Shown: positions 1 through 9,251, counted from the stretch's first letter. The stretch: 64,000 nucleotides of DNA from Nocardia speluncae NBRC 108251 (GCF_001613245.1 NZ_BDBZ01000051.1:1-64000); one strand, 5' to 3'. Notes: a model not told the origin generated them from the letters alone. Numbers and translations: made by a program.

Positions 1-1923
1 GTCGGGACTGAACGCCACCGCATTGACGGTGCTGGTGTGGCCGGTGAGTTTTGCGGTGCGTGGGTTGCTGGCGGCGTGCCGGATCGCGTGGAAAGTTTCG
101 TCGCTTTGGTGGATGCGCCATGCGGCCAAGGCGGCGACTCGGGAGCCGTAGGGGTCGGTGGTGTACAGGAGTTGGCTTCTGCTGATCAGGTTTTGGGCGA
201 CCGCAATCTTGCGTTGCTTGTCCGATTCCCAGGTTTGTTTTATCAAAACGCCTGCCGCAACAACAGTCAAGGCGACGACGAGTAGCACAAGCGTCGCGGT
301 GAAGGCGGCGCGGCGGCGGGCAGCGCGGGTGGAGGCGGTGAGGAATCGGTGTTCGAGGTCGGTCAGAGGGGTATGGCGGTCGGGTTCGGTGATGATCCGA
401 GCGACGGTGGCAGTGGTGGTGTCGAGGACGGTTCCGGTGAACAGGTAGGAGTTGTCGCGTCCGTGCTCGTCCCAGACGGAGGCCGCGTTGTGTAGGCGTG
501 TGCGTACGGCCCGGTCGGCGCGGGTGTCGGCCAGCCATTCGTCGCGGAGTAGCGGCCACGTACTCAACAGCACTTCATGGCTGATCTCGACGCTGTCATC
601 GCCCAGGGTCAGCAACCGTTCGGCGGCGAACGCTTCCAGTACCGCCTCGACGTCCACGGCCTCACCCGCGATCTCGGTGAGATCGCTACGGCGGGCACGG
701 TCAGCGGTATCGGTGCCGTCCGGGCCGACGACCGTGAGCCGGGTGAATACCGTGCGCGCCACCACCTGCTGCTCGGGAGTGAGGTCGTCGTAGGTGCGCT
801 GGGCACTATGGGCGACCGCGCGGTCGATCCCGCCGACCCGGTCGTAGTCGGTAGCAGTGAGATTGTCGCCGGCCCGTTGACGCCAGGCCCGGTCCAAGGC
901 GTCGGAGACCAGCGGCAACACCCCCGCCCCCGATACTGCGGTGGGTGTGTTCGAGGTGATGCGGGTAGCGGCACGCACCTCGCGCAGTAACTGTTCGGTG
1001 AGCTCGTCCTCGACCCGGGACCCGGCTGTCTTGGCGGGCTCGGTGATCGCGAGTCGTAGTTGGCGTTCGGTCATCGAGGTGAGCATGCACCGATGCCGGA
1101 TCGCCTCGGCCAGCCCTTCGAGTTCGGCGCAGTGAGCCTCGAAATCGGAACGCACCACCAACACCACCAGCGCCGGCGGTGTCCCGGTCTCGGTCTGCGG
1201 TGTGGTCGCTGCCGCATGCAGGGCCCCGACGAACCCTTCGCGCAGGTTCGGGTCGGTGCACTGGGTGAAGATCCGTTCGAACTGGTCGACTACCACCAGC
1301 AACCGGCGCCCACCATCGGGTGGCGCCCCGGGGGCCACGGTAGTGGCCTGGGCGGCAGTGGCCGCGAATCCGGTGGGGTCGTGGCGCAACTCCCGACGCA
1401 GGGTCGCCGCGTCCATGCGGGTTGCGCTGGCCGTCGCGTCCGCCAGGTCGTCGAGGGGCGAGCTGCCTGGGCTGAATACCACGAACGGTGGCCACCGATC
1501 CGCTCCTGGTAGCCCGTCCACGGCGCCGCTGCGGATGCGGGGTAGCACGCCGGCCCGCATCAGCGAGGACTTCCCGGAACCGGACACCCCGCCCACCGCC
1601 ACAATCCTCGGTTCGGTGAACGCCTCGGAGAGCTGGTGCAGCACATCGGTGATCGCGGGATCACGACCGAAGAACAACGGCGCGTCGTGCTCCCCGAACC
1701 AGCCCAGACCCCGATACGGGAACTCGACCCTGCCGCCGGCATCGATCAATGGTGCGGGTGCAGGCCGGTCAGGAGACATTCCCCGATACTTGTAGATGGT
1801 GATGTTCTGGGTGTTGCCGTCACCGACGATCACGCCCTGGCTGTATCGAGCATCGGTGAACCCGGCGCTACCGCCGGCCCGATACCCGGGTCTCTCGGCA
1901 CCGGTGCGGTCTAGTTCCACCAC
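1..1923 (-). CDS. nSTAND NTPase with WD40 repeats (3' end outside window)
   Basis: STAND-class signalling ATPase of the bacterial NLR-like type. Reading from a GTG at 1923 (a second GTG is at 1920; CGGAG lies just upstream), the first ~45 residues contain the motif GVIVGDGNTQNIT, like amyloid signalling motifs of actinobacterial NLR-like proteins. Next come a P-loop (GGVSGSGKSS, about 1575-1605), a Walker B-like stretch (LLVVVDQFE), the nSTAND1 helical region, one hydrophobic segment (about 241-290) and the first WD40 blade (LTGHTSTVNAVAFSPD) at the window edge. The family usually has an array of WD40 repeats sensing a ligand and oligomerises on ATP. The start is uncertain; ATG 1780 is possible but would drop the motif. 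The gene lies about 100 bases downstream of the small protein at 2030-2404, which carries a matching motif, so the two probably form a sensor-effector pair. No stop codon is visible. Confidence 0.85.
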   Translation of the reverse strand, partial: MVELDRTGAERPGYRAGGSAGFTDARYSQGVIVGDGNTQNITIYKYRGMSPDRPAPAPLIDAGGRVEFPYRGLGWFGEHDAPLFFGRDPAITDVLHQLSEAFTEPRIVAVGGVSGSGKSSLMRAGVLPRIRSGAVDGLPGADRWPPFVVFSPGSSPLDDLADATASATRMDAATLRRELRHDPTGFAATAAQATTVAPGAPPDGGRRLLVVVDQFERIFTQCTDPNLREGFVGALHAAATTPQTETGTPPALVVLVVRSDFEAHCAELEGLAEAIRHRCMLTSMTERQLRLAITEPAKTAGSRVEDELTEQLLREVRAATRITSNTPTAVSGAGVLPLVSDALDRAWRQRAGDNLTATDYDRVGGIDRAVAHSAQRTYDDLTPEQQVVARTVFTRLTVVGPDGTDTADRARRSDLTEIAGEAVDVEAVLEAFAAERLLTLGDDSVEISHEVLLSTWPLLRDEWLADTRADRAVRTRLHNAASVWDEHGRDNSYLFTGTVLDTTTATVARIITEPDRHTPLTDLEHRFLTASTRAARRRAAFTATLVLLVVALTVVAAGVLIKQTWESDKQRKIAVAQNLISRSQLLYTTDPYGSRVAALAAWRIHQSDETFHAIRHAASNPRTAKLTGHTSTVNAVAFSPD

Positions 1924-2029
1924 GTCTCCGCGTTCACCCGCATGTGGATCGGGCCACCGGCCCGCAGGCCGAGCGCTGCCGGGCGAGGTAACATCACATA
2001 CCGGGGGTCGCCGTGGAGCTGGCGCGTTG

Positions 2030-2404
2030 TCACTGGTAGGTGTTGTTGTGGAAGGTGATATTGACGGTGCCTCCGTCGCCGGCATGCACACCTTGTGCAT
2101 GCCGCAGATCGTTGAACACCTGTTTCGACGGCACCGCATCGAGCACACGCTGCGCGAGCACCTGCCCCTCGACGTCGTCACCGACTCCGGCACGCCGCAC
2201 CGCTGCCTCCACCACAGCACGATCACCACCGGCGCAGGACTCGTTCGCTTCGAGTGCCGCGGCAACCTCCATGTCCGCGCCGTCACCGCTGATACGGCGA
2301 CGCAGTGCCCCGTACGCGTCACGCACCGCAGCCGATGCCGCCTCCTGCCCACCCGCAGCAGCACCAGTGAGCAACGCAGTCACAATCATCGTGAACGGAT
2401 CCAT
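2030..2404 (-). CDS. Small putative cell-death effector with C-terminal amyloid-like motif
   Basis: A 124-residue protein. The start is ATG 2404 (MDPFTM), preceded by AGGGGAAGC, a good ribosome binding site; longer starts lack one. The N-terminus is hydrophobic and rich in Ala and Gly (IVTALLTGAAAGG), followed by a charged helical region. The C-terminus ends in GVHAGDGGTVNITFHNN, which matches the N-terminal GVIVGDGNTQNIT of the nSTAND protein encoded next. Known architecture: such pairs have a membrane-active helical domain triggered by amyloid templating from an NLR-like sensor. No enzyme motif is present. A toxic or cell-suicide role is an inference from the architecture and neighbourhood, not shown by the sequence. 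Confidence 0.7.
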   Translation of the reverse strand: MDPFTMIVTALLTGAAAGGQEAASAAVRDAYGALRRRISGDGADMEVAAALEANESCAGGDRAVVEAAVRRAGVGDDVEGQVLAQRVLDAVPSKQVFNDLRHAQGVHAGDGGTVNITFHNNTYQ

Positions 2405-2564
2405 CAACGCTTCCCCTTCAGACCTGTTGCACGGCAACGTTACACACCTCGCCAACATATAGCGTGCAGTTGCCGGAAAGTATCGGTGACACGGGGAGCG
2501 ACATTGGCAGTGACGGGTCCAGTGCTGTTCGCGGAATTCGGGGTTATGGGACTATCTCGCTATC

Positions 2565-2588
2565 GGCTCTGGTCCACTTTCGGTGGTG
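2565..2588 (+). repeat. Left terminal inverted repeat of the ISL3 element
   Basis: Starts GGCTCTGGTCCACTTTCG and continues GTGGTG. It matches the reverse complement of 4156-4179 with one mismatch (T versus C in GGTCC/GGCCC). The similarity extends outward by two more bases (TC). Confidence 0.85.
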
Positions 2589-2599
2589 GGCTCCTGAGT

Positions 2600-4125
2600 T
2601 CAGGCCAGGAGGATGCGGTGGCGGAGTAGCCGGAATCCGGCTCGCCCATACATTTGTCGTTTGATCAGTTTCGTTTTCGTGTTCACGCCCTCGACCGGGC
2701 CGTTGCTGTAAGGCAGGCAGAGTCCGGCCAGGACCGCGTGGTAGTCGCGGTCGATCGCGCGCAGGAACGGGTCGAGTTCAGGTAACGCCGCAGCATGGGC
2801 GCTGGTCATCCAGTCGTCGAGGTCGCGGCCGCGGCGTTCGGTGACGATGCGGGCGAACCTGCTCACCAACTCCGCGAGCACGGTCAGGTCCGGGCAGGTC
2901 GCCAGCAGCTCGGTCAGATGAGCGTGCCGCTGCTCGCCCAGTTCGCTGGGGCGGGTGGTGATCCAGGCGGTGAGTCGGCGGGTGAGGGCATGACCCGGGC
3001 CGACTCGGCGCGGCCCTGGTTCGGGTACTTGTGCAGGAGGTTCAGGCTGCCGGTGTAGCCGAGGGCGGTGATCTCGGCCAGCAAAGTAGTGACCGCGACA
3101 CCGGGTTCTGTAGCGCGGCGGATGCGCAGGTGATCACGGTAGGGGTCGACCAGGCTCGCCCGGTATTGCGGTGGCCGGCGCAGCTTCTCGGGTTCGCTGA
3201 CCCGGGAATACCGTTTCACCGTATTGAGGCCGAGGCCCAGCCGGCGGGCGCAGTCCATGAGCCCGACCCCGTGATCGAGGAGATCGTGGACGGCGTGCCA
3301 GTGGGCGAGTGTGGTGGTTTCACGGGTCAACTGCCGGCGTTTCGGGCCGGCAGCAGCCCAGCGGCGGGCATGGGCGGCCACCACCTTCTCCGCTGCTCGC
3401 ACCAGGTTGTGCCACAAGTGCCAGCAGTCGGCGACCTGGAGTGCGGTCGGGGCCCCGCGGCGGATGGCTTCGGCATAGGTTGCCGACCCGTCACGCACGA
3501 CGAACTCGACCCCGGGATGGACCCACAACCAGGTTTCCAAGGTGCCCGAACGGCGGTCGGGCAGGACATCGACGCGCTGGTGGGTCGCGCCGTCGATCAG
3601 CACGGTACCGTAGCGGTGGCGGCGCAGCAAGGCGAAATCATCCACACTGAGCACCCTCGGCACTTCCTGGGTCTGCAGCGGGATACCGAGCAGTACTCTC
3701 ACCGCGGTCTGTCGCGATAATCGTACCGACCACCGCCCGAGCATTCGGGCCGCGGCCCGCCCGGCCAGCTCCCGCACCGCCGCACGCACGTGCCCGGTCA
3801 ACCGGGTAGTGCGCCGCTGATACCGTTCCAGCACGCCGGGGACCTGTTCCCGGAACGTGCGCTGGCATCCCTGCGTCGGGCAGTACAGGCGCCGGACACG
3901 CACCCGCACGATTACGCTGCGGCCATCGAACGGCAGGTCGGCCAGCCGTCGTTCGTGAACTCCATGAACCCGAGCCGAGCCCGCACCACAACCAGGGCAT
4001 TCGGCCACACCACCGGGCGTCCGGGCCCGGACCAACAGACGCGAGCCCGCCATACCCACATCCTCGGCAACCAGTGGCGACAAACCTGAAAACAGCACGC
4101 CGACACCAACACTCACCTCATCCAC
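2600..4125 (-). pseudogene. ISL3 transposase, frameshifted
   Basis: Reads from ATG 4125. The N-terminus has a zinc-finger-like CPGCG...C..C (the usual ISL3 zinc ribbon), followed by the DDE transposase core (SVDDFALLRRHRYGTVL, then VRDGS, then the CWHLWHNL stretch). The first frame reads into LHKYPNQGRAES near 3005 and then goes out of frame, stopping at 2914. The correct continuation (GHALTRRLTAWITTRPSELG...) is in another frame and runs to the stop at 2600, including the conserved SNGPVEGVNTKTKLIKRQMYGRAGF end. Loss of one C from the run near 2998-3002 explains the shift. ISL3 members do not normally use programmed frameshifting, so this copy is probably inactive. A sequencing error is the alternative. 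Confidence 0.85.
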
Positions 4126-4155
4126 CGGGCTATCGTGCCGCCGTCACCTCACAGG

Positions 4156-4179
4156 CACCACCGAAAGTGGGCCAGAGCC
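4156..4179 (-). repeat. Right terminal inverted repeat of the ISL3 element
   Basis: CACCACCGAAAGTGGG then CCAGAGCC, the partner of 2565-2588. It lies 31 bases upstream of the transposase start codon, so it probably also contains the transposase promoter region. Confidence 0.85.
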
Positions 4180-4202
4180 GAAGAAAATCCACAGTCCCGG
4201 GG

Positions 4203-5204
4203 TTATCGTTCGCGGTTGATACCCCGCTCGCGTTCACGGTTACGTTCGTGTTCGCGGGCGCGTTCGCGAGCGGACCGGCCGCGTGTGGTTTCTGCTGGTG
4301 ATGGTGGTTCGCGGTGGGGAGAAGGAGCCAGGGGCATGGGGAAGCTCACCGTGAGTATGTCGGCCATCTGGCGTTGGGTCGTGGGTAGGTGGATTCCGTT
4401 GCGGGCGGCTTCTCGTTGCTGGCGTGCGGTCTCTGCGAGCCGCTGGGCGGCTTCTTGCTGCCGCCGCAACGCCGCCGCGTCGGCGGCTTGTCCGGCCTGG
4501 GTTTTCTCGGCGGCTTCGCGTTGGGCTCGATCGACCGCTTCGGTGTGGCCTCTGGCTGGTGTTTGGTGAGCGGGGGTGGCGATTTCCCGTGCCTGTTGGT
4601 GGGCCGGTTCTCGTGCGGGTGAGTGACGTTCGATCGAGTTTTCCCGTGCCTGATTTTCTCGTGCCCGTACGATCTCCCTGATTTTCTCCAGCCGTTTGCG
4701 GGCGCGGTCGGCGCGATCGAGCTCGTAGGGGCGGATCAGTTCGAGTTGTTTGGCCATCAGGGACTGGCCGAGCCGTATCGCGCGGACAGCGTCGGCGCGC
4801 GATACGACTTCGTGCTGGAATCGGCCGGGGAAGTCGCGGGCCATGTCCGCGAGTTGTTTACGGGTTTTGTCGGGGAGCCTTTCGCCGGCCACTGTTTCCC
4901 AGCGGCTGTGGCTCATGCGTCCGGTGGTGAGTGCTGCGCGTTCTCTGGTGAGTTGATCGTTGGCGTCGCGTTCGTTGACCCGGCCTGATTTCCGTTCCAC
5001 GCCTTGAGTACTACGTCCGTGGGTGCGTGCGGAGTCCAGGATGCGGGCACCGGCACCGGTCCGGACTTCGAATTGCCGGACCCAGCCTTTTTCCGGTGTT
5101 TCTCCGCGCTCGCGTGCCCGGCCGAGTTCGAAGTACAGTCCGCGTTCGTATCTGGTCAGCCGCCGTCGGACGGCGTCGTATTCGTCGGGCACGGCAGTAC
5201 CCAC
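4203..5204 (-). CDS. Unknown charged coiled-coil-rich protein
   Basis: A 333-residue protein starting at GTG 5204; GTG 5192 is also possible and has GGGGG about ten bases upstream. The composition is strongly charged, with long Arg/Glu/Ala/Gln helices (residues about 170-280: REIVRAREN, AAALRRQQEAAQRLAETARQQ) and an Arg/Glu-rich tail, suggesting an elongated coiled coil. No signal peptide, membrane segment or recognisable catalytic motif is seen. It is the last gene of the minus-strand run that begins at 11,498, 51 bases after the previous stop. Its function is unknown; it is not a clear transposase or relaxase. Confidence 0.6.
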   Translation of the reverse strand: MGTAVPDEYDAVRRRLTRYERGLYFELGRARERGETPEKGWVRQFEVRTGAGARILDSARTHGRSTQGVERKSGRVNERDANDQLTRERAALTTGRMSHSRWETVAGERLPDKTRKQLADMARDFPGRFQHEVVSRADAVRAIRLGQSLMAKQLELIRPYELDRADRARKRLEKIREIVRARENQARENSIERHSPAREPAHQQAREIATPAHQTPARGHTEAVDRAQREAAEKTQAGQAADAAALRRQQEAAQRLAETARQQREAARNGIHLPTTQRQMADILTVSFPMPLAPSPHREPPSPAETTRGRSARERAREHERNRERERGINRER

Positions 5205-5255
5205 CCCCGTTGCAGGCGAAGCGACATCAGTGAATCGGTGAGGTGGCGAACGGGG

Positions 5256-5921
5256 TCAGGTGGCGGACCGTGTTCGGCGGGCGCGGCGGACGGCCTCGGT
5301 GATGTTGTATTCGATCATTTCCGGTCCGTCGTCGTCGCGGAACAATCGTTGCGCCATGATCATCATCGCGACATCGGAGACGTGGTCGTTGCCGAGCCGG
5401 ACGGTCGGGCCGATCTCGGTGTAGAGGGGCGGACCCCATTCCGGGACGTTCATCCACCTGTATCCGGCGCGTCGGACGTAGCATTCGCCCTGGAGCCGGA
5501 TGTAACCATCGGCGAGATCGTGGTTTTCCGGTGCGGTGAATCCGGCCCAGTCACCGAACAGCGGTATCGCGGCTTTCATGATCTGAGTGGAATGCGGTTG
5601 CTGCCACCATTCGGCGTCTGCGGGCAGGTCAGGGACTGCCACGGCGAGAAATGTCCGTATCCGCGTGTCCATGTGCTCGGGTGCAACCCAGTCCAGCCAG
5701 GCTCTGGTCTTGTCGTCGAAATCGAGTGCAAACCCGATCTGGTCGTCGTTGTCCACGAAAGATGCCTCCATAGTGTCGTCGTAACTTCGGTCGCCTTCGC
5801 CTGCAAGGCATTGTCCCGGAGCGAAGCGATTCAATACCTGCGCAGCCCCGTTGCGATAGAGGAGCGGTCGGGCGTGGTGGAGGGTCAGGAGTTGGTGTAT
5901 CGCCAGCGAGTTCACGATCAT
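5256..5921 (-). CDS. Unknown protein, 221 residues
   Basis: No recognised family. The start is taken at ATG 5921, where GGAG lies only two bases upstream; ATG 5771 (MEASFVDNDD) is the alternative and would give a 171-residue acidic protein with tryptophan-rich patches (TRAWLDWVAPEH, DAEWWQQPH, YRWMNVPEWGPPLY). No transmembrane segment or signal peptide is visible. It lies 18 bases after the small cysteine-containing gene and is probably cotranscribed with the P450/acyl-CoA oxidase operon. Confidence 0.55.
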   Translation of the reverse strand: MIVNSLAIHQLLTLHHARPLLYRNGAAQVLNRFAPGQCLAGEGDRSYDDTMEASFVDNDDQIGFALDFDDKTRAWLDWVAPEHMDTRIRTFLAVAVPDLPADAEWWQQPHSTQIMKAAIPLFGDWAGFTAPENHDLADGYIRLQGECYVRRAGYRWMNVPEWGPPLYTEIGPTVRLGNDHVSDVAMMIMAQRLFRDDDGPEMIEYNITEAVRRARRTRSAT

Positions 5922-5939
5922 CTCCGATGGCCGGTGGGG

Positions 5940-6158
5940 TTATTCGTAGTGGTCGTCGTCGTTGTGGCCACCGAGGTAGGCCACCGCGCTCAGTGATTGC
6001 AGGCACCACGGCCCGTGACCGGCGTGGGCGGTTCGAACGAATATCGCCTCACCGAGCGAATCGAACCTTGTCTCACAGCTGGTGCAGTCTCCGTGCTGGA
6101 TGGTCCACAGATCTCGATCCGGCCGACCGGCCCGGACACGAGGGAGAGGTGGGTTCAT
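5940..6158 (-). CDS. Small cysteine-containing protein, translationally coupled
   Basis: A 72-residue protein whose ATG (6158) overlaps the stop of the acyl-CoA oxidase-like gene as ATGA, which argues for a real coupled gene. The core is DLWTIQHGDCTSCETRFDSL with a CTSC pair, then a hydrophobic histidine-containing stretch (HAGHGPWCLQSLSAVAYLGGH). CxxC plus a later Cys and several His could bind a metal, but no family is recognised. The tail is acidic and His-rich (HNDDDHYE). Confidence 0.55.
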   Translation of the reverse strand: MNPPLPRVRAGRPDRDLWTIQHGDCTSCETRFDSLGEAIFVRTAHAGHGPWCLQSLSAVAYLGGHNDDDHYE

Positions 6159-7978
6159 TGCGCTGTGAACGTGTGCTCGCCCCACTCGGCGAGGTGGCTC
6201 CACGCTTGTAGGTAGTCGGGGGCGAACATCGGCGCCCCGGACAGTTCCGGGATATCGAAGGCGGCGGCGAGTACGGTCTGGTTGGCGACAATGATCACCC
6301 GGTTGCGGCGCAGTTCGTCGTGGATCTCCTCAGCGAGGTCCGGGGACTGCTGGCTGTGGGCGTTGTACCAGCCGCTGTGCCGGTCGAGGTAGGTCAGCGC
6401 CACCACCGCCGCACACGCTCGGGCTATGGTGGCGGCGGCTGGGTCGGTGGCCTGGTCCCCGGCGATCAAGGCGGCGGTGACCACGAGCCGGACCCCCGTT
6501 GTACGCGCGAGGTCGGCCCTTGTGGAGTCGATTCCCAGCGCGGTACCTTTCGGTTCGTATTCCTCGTCGTAGGAGCCGGAGTGTTCGATCCCGCTCGCGA
6601 TATAAAGGTCGAGGGCCAGAGTGTGTTCCCGGGTAATGATCATGTCGAGCCACCACGACGACACGGTCGGGGCGCCGGGCAGCTTCAGCGTCGACAAGGC
6701 GTGATGCGTGCGGCCGGCCGCCTTCTCCAGGACTTGGGTATCGCCCTCGGCGGTTTTGGAACCGCGCGCGCCTGCGATCCAGTCGGGGTAGTAGTTGCAG
6801 CGCAGTTGTCCCTGGGCGCCCGCGCGAGCGCTACACGTGCGCAAAGCTTTCTCCGCGATGGTGGTCAGGACGGGTTTGACCACCGTCATCCACAGCGGCA
6901 ACCGGGCCTGCTGGGCGGGATCGACGCTCAGGTCGCGGATCATCCGGCCCAGCACGCTGCCCGCGTAGACATGGGCGGCGGAGGTGACGAGGTCGCGTTG
7001 CAGAACGTCACTGTGACCGTGAGGCCGCTGTTTGCTGTAGTTGATCAGTCCGGCGACTCCGGCGCGGGCGGCGGAGATGTTGGCGGTGGACAGGTCGAGG
7101 CGGCCACCGATCAGCGGGCTGATGGAGCGGTGGCAGCGCTGCCGTATATCGGGTTCGTCGCAGCGGAACTCAGCGCCGTCGTCGGTGATCGTGGCCCATT
7201 GCCCGCCGAGGAATCCGGCCCGTGGCACGAACAGCCGGTCGGCGCGGGCCCAGGCGTGGTCCATGGCGGCACCGAGTTTGCTGGACATCTCGCCGACCTC
7301 GACACCGTCGGCCAGTCCTTCGTCGAGGGTGCGCAGGCGGGACAGGAACAGGAACACGCCCTCGTCGCGGCCCTCGAAGATCAGGCGCGCGCTGAACACC
7401 ACGATCTTCGGCACCGTGGGGTCGGCGATGTTCGGCGGGCCTTTGACCGACCCGATCGTGGGGTTGGACAACCAGAACCCGTCCGCGTCAGGGTCCCACC
7501 TCGCTTCCATTTGCTGGTCGGCGCCGTTGGTGCCGCCGAGTTCGGTCAACGCGAGGACACCGACGGCCGCGCCGGTGTCGAGTTCGGTCAGGCAGTTCTG
7601 TTGGTAGGGGGCGCCGGTGCCGTGGGTGAGAATCGCGCCAATGGCGAGGTCGAAGTGCCCGGTCCACACCGTCAGCAGGTGTGGGGCGGCGACCGCGGCC
7701 CAGTCGCCGAAGGCACCCCGCAGGTGGATATCGGCGGTGATCTCGTGGGCGGGGAGCCCGATCTCGCCGAGGACCGCGCGCAGCAGGTCCGGGGCGATGC
7801 CGGCCTCCATCGCGTAGGTCAGGTGGTCTGGGGGAACGTCACCGAGTCGCATGATCAGCTCGCGGGCTTTGCGGTGGGTGGCCAGATACGGGCCGTAGAT
7901 CGAGTCGCGCAGCGCGGCCACGGTGGGGTCGTCGCCCTGGTAGCCGATAGGGCTGATCTGGTCGAGTGTTGTTGTCAT
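6155..7978 (-). CDS. Acyl-CoA oxidase/dehydrogenase-like flavoprotein
   Basis: A 607-residue protein resembling acyl-CoA oxidases, which introduce an alpha,beta double bond into acyl-CoA using FAD. The flavin-contact motif ALTELGGTNGA sits near residue 155, as in the ACOX ALTELGHG-type motif, followed by the middle beta domain and a long C-terminal helical region. A length of about 600 fits oxidases better than the ~380-residue dehydrogenases. The start is ATG 7978 (MTTTLDQI); the TTG upstream lacks support. It follows the P450 gene at 7989 directly and overlaps the next gene by ATGA. The substrate is unknown. The setting with two P450-like proteins suggests tailoring of a specialised lipid or peptide (inference). 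Confidence 0.75.
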   Translation of the reverse strand: MTTTLDQISPIGYQGDDPTVAALRDSIYGPYLATHRKARELIMRLGDVPPDHLTYAMEAGIAPDLLRAVLGEIGLPAHEITADIHLRGAFGDWAAVAAPHLLTVWTGHFDLAIGAILTHGTGAPYQQNCLTELDTGAAVGVLALTELGGTNGADQQMEARWDPDADGFWLSNPTIGSVKGPPNIADPTVPKIVVFSARLIFEGRDEGVFLFLSRLRTLDEGLADGVEVGEMSSKLGAAMDHAWARADRLFVPRAGFLGGQWATITDDGAEFRCDEPDIRQRCHRSISPLIGGRLDLSTANISAARAGVAGLINYSKQRPHGHSDVLQRDLVTSAAHVYAGSVLGRMIRDLSVDPAQQARLPLWMTVVKPVLTTIAEKALRTCSARAGAQGQLRCNYYPDWIAGARGSKTAEGDTQVLEKAAGRTHHALSTLKLPGAPTVSSWWLDMIITREHTLALDLYIASGIEHSGSYDEEYEPKGTALGIDSTRADLARTTGVRLVVTAALIAGDQATDPAAATIARACAAVVALTYLDRHSGWYNAHSQQSPDLAEEIHDELRRNRVIIVANQTVLAAAFDIPELSGAPMFAPDYLQAWSHLAEWGEHTFTAQ

Positions 7979-7988
7979 GGCGGGCAAC

Positions 7989-9251
7989 TCATTTCCGTGA
8001 GGCAGGACCGACAGGGATCGGCAACGGCGGTGCAGGCGGGAAGGCGACCGGCACGGCGGCCGGTGCCCGGTGGAATGGTCCCGGCCGCCACGGGACCTCG
8101 TCGGTGGTGGCCGCGAGTTCGGCTTCGGGGAGGGCGTCGAAGAAGTGCGCGATGGCCTCGACGGCGATCTGCTGCGACATCTCCCGGGCGATGTGTGGGC
8201 AGGCGTGGGGGCCGCTGCCGAAGGCGAGGTGGGAGTTGTTGTCGGTCCAGCCCTTGTTGCCGACGATCGCCGGGTCTGTGGTGGCGGCGGCCATGCTGAC
8301 GAGCACCGGCTGGTCCGCGGGCAGCCATACGCCGTCGATCAGGACGGGTTGGCGGGGGTAGGAGTTGCAGAGGTTGGCCATCGGTGGGTCGTTGGCGAGG
8401 GTCTCTTTCACCGCATCACGCACCGGTGGCGTGAACTGGGCGGTGTCGGGGCGGTATCGGGGGTCGGTCAGCATCCGCCGCATCGTGTTCGCGATGAGGT
8501 TGCGCACCGGTTCGATGCACGCGGAGTAGATCGTGACCAGCTGCGACATCCGCTCCTGATCACTGAGCCCCGGACAGTCGTGCACCAGCACCGACGCGAT
8601 ATCGCGGCCCGGGTCGCGACGCTTGTTCTCGATCAGCTTGAACAACCCCGACGCCACCTGCATGTTGACCTCGTCGGTGTTGACGCCCTCGAACATCGCT
8701 GCGAACGCCGGCCGCAGCCGGTTACCGATTCCTGGTGGGCAGCCCACGGTTTCGTTGAGCACGGTGATCACGACCGGGGTGATGTAGTCCTCGATCAGCT
8801 CAGCGTCCCCGTTGAGGCAGAACTGGTTGATCAGCTCGGTAGCGACACGGATCGTGTGCTCCCGCACCGCGTGAAGATCGACGACCGCCAGTGCGTGGAT
8901 GAGCGCATCCCGGTAGAAGGCGTGTTCCTTGCCCGCGGTCCGCAGCGGGTTGGGCCGCCACTCCAGCATCGGCCGCAGCGGATGATCGGCCGGGAGACTC
9001 TTCTGCCAGTTCCGCGGATCGGCCGGAAAACGGTCCGGATCATTCAATATCCGCACCGCCGTGTGGTAGCCGAGGACCAGCGTGGCCGGGACGTCGGGGG
9101 CGAGTTCGACCGGGGCCAAGGTTCTTCCGCCCTGGCGCATGCGTTCGTAGGCGGCATACGGGGCGATAGCGAAGGCGGGGGTGTAGAGCTTGGTCCTCGG
9201 GCCGAGGCTTTCGATCGAAACTCCACCGGCCCGGGACTGTCGGGTGATCAT
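7989..9251 (-). CDS. Cytochrome P450-like protein A (conservon-type)
   Basis: A 420-residue haem-thiolate protein. The haem loop HLAFGSGPHACP carries the cysteine ligand near residue 351. The N-terminal region (VELAPDVPATLVLGYHTAVRIL) resembles P450s linked to actinobacterial conservons (cvnE type). Where a P450 K-helix should have ExxR, this has KETLANDPPMANL with no matching Arg, and the I-helix lacks the acid-Thr pair (YSACIEPVRNLIAN). Normal oxygen activation is therefore doubtful. The start is ATG 9251 (MITRQS); upstream starts overlap the preceding gene by more. It probably pairs with protein B encoded just upstream. Confidence 0.8.
   Translation of the reverse strand: MITRQSRAGGVSIESLGPRTKLYTPAFAIAPYAAYERMRQGGRTLAPVELAPDVPATLVLGYHTAVRILNDPDRFPADPRNWQKSLPADHPLRPMLEWRPNPLRTAGKEHAFYRDALIHALAVVDLHAVREHTIRVATELINQFCLNGDAELIEDYITPVVITVLNETVGCPPGIGNRLRPAFAAMFEGVNTDEVNMQVASGLFKLIENKRRDPGRDIASVLVHDCPGLSDQERMSQLVTIYSACIEPVRNLIANTMRRMLTDPRYRPDTAQFTPPVRDAVKETLANDPPMANLCNSYPRQPVLIDGVWLPADQPVLVSMAAATTDPAIVGNKGWTDNNSHLAFGSGPHACPHIAREMSQQIAVEAIAHFFDALPEAELAATTDEVPWRPGPFHRAPAAVPVAFPPAPPLPIPVGPASRK

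Larger units (their letters stand above)
2565..4179 (-). mobile_element. ISL3-family insertion sequence
   Basis: A 1,615-bp element bounded by imperfect inverted repeats that begin GGCTCTGG(T/C)CCACTTTCGG at 2565 and run inward from 4179 on the other strand. It contains a single ISL3-type transposase reading frame on the minus strand, now broken by a frameshift. The flanking 8 bp (2557-2564 and 4180-4187) do not match, so no target duplication is visible; the element may have been left after a rearrangement. It lies between the nSTAND pair and a gene of unknown function. Confidence 0.85.

Noticed and set aside
2557..4187. Target-site duplication of the ISL3 element
   Set aside because: The flanking 8-base words TCGCTATC and GAAGAAAA do not match.
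6320..8299. A 659-codon plus-strand frame
   Set aside because: It is the complement of the acyl-CoA oxidase-like gene, which has clear motifs and operon context.
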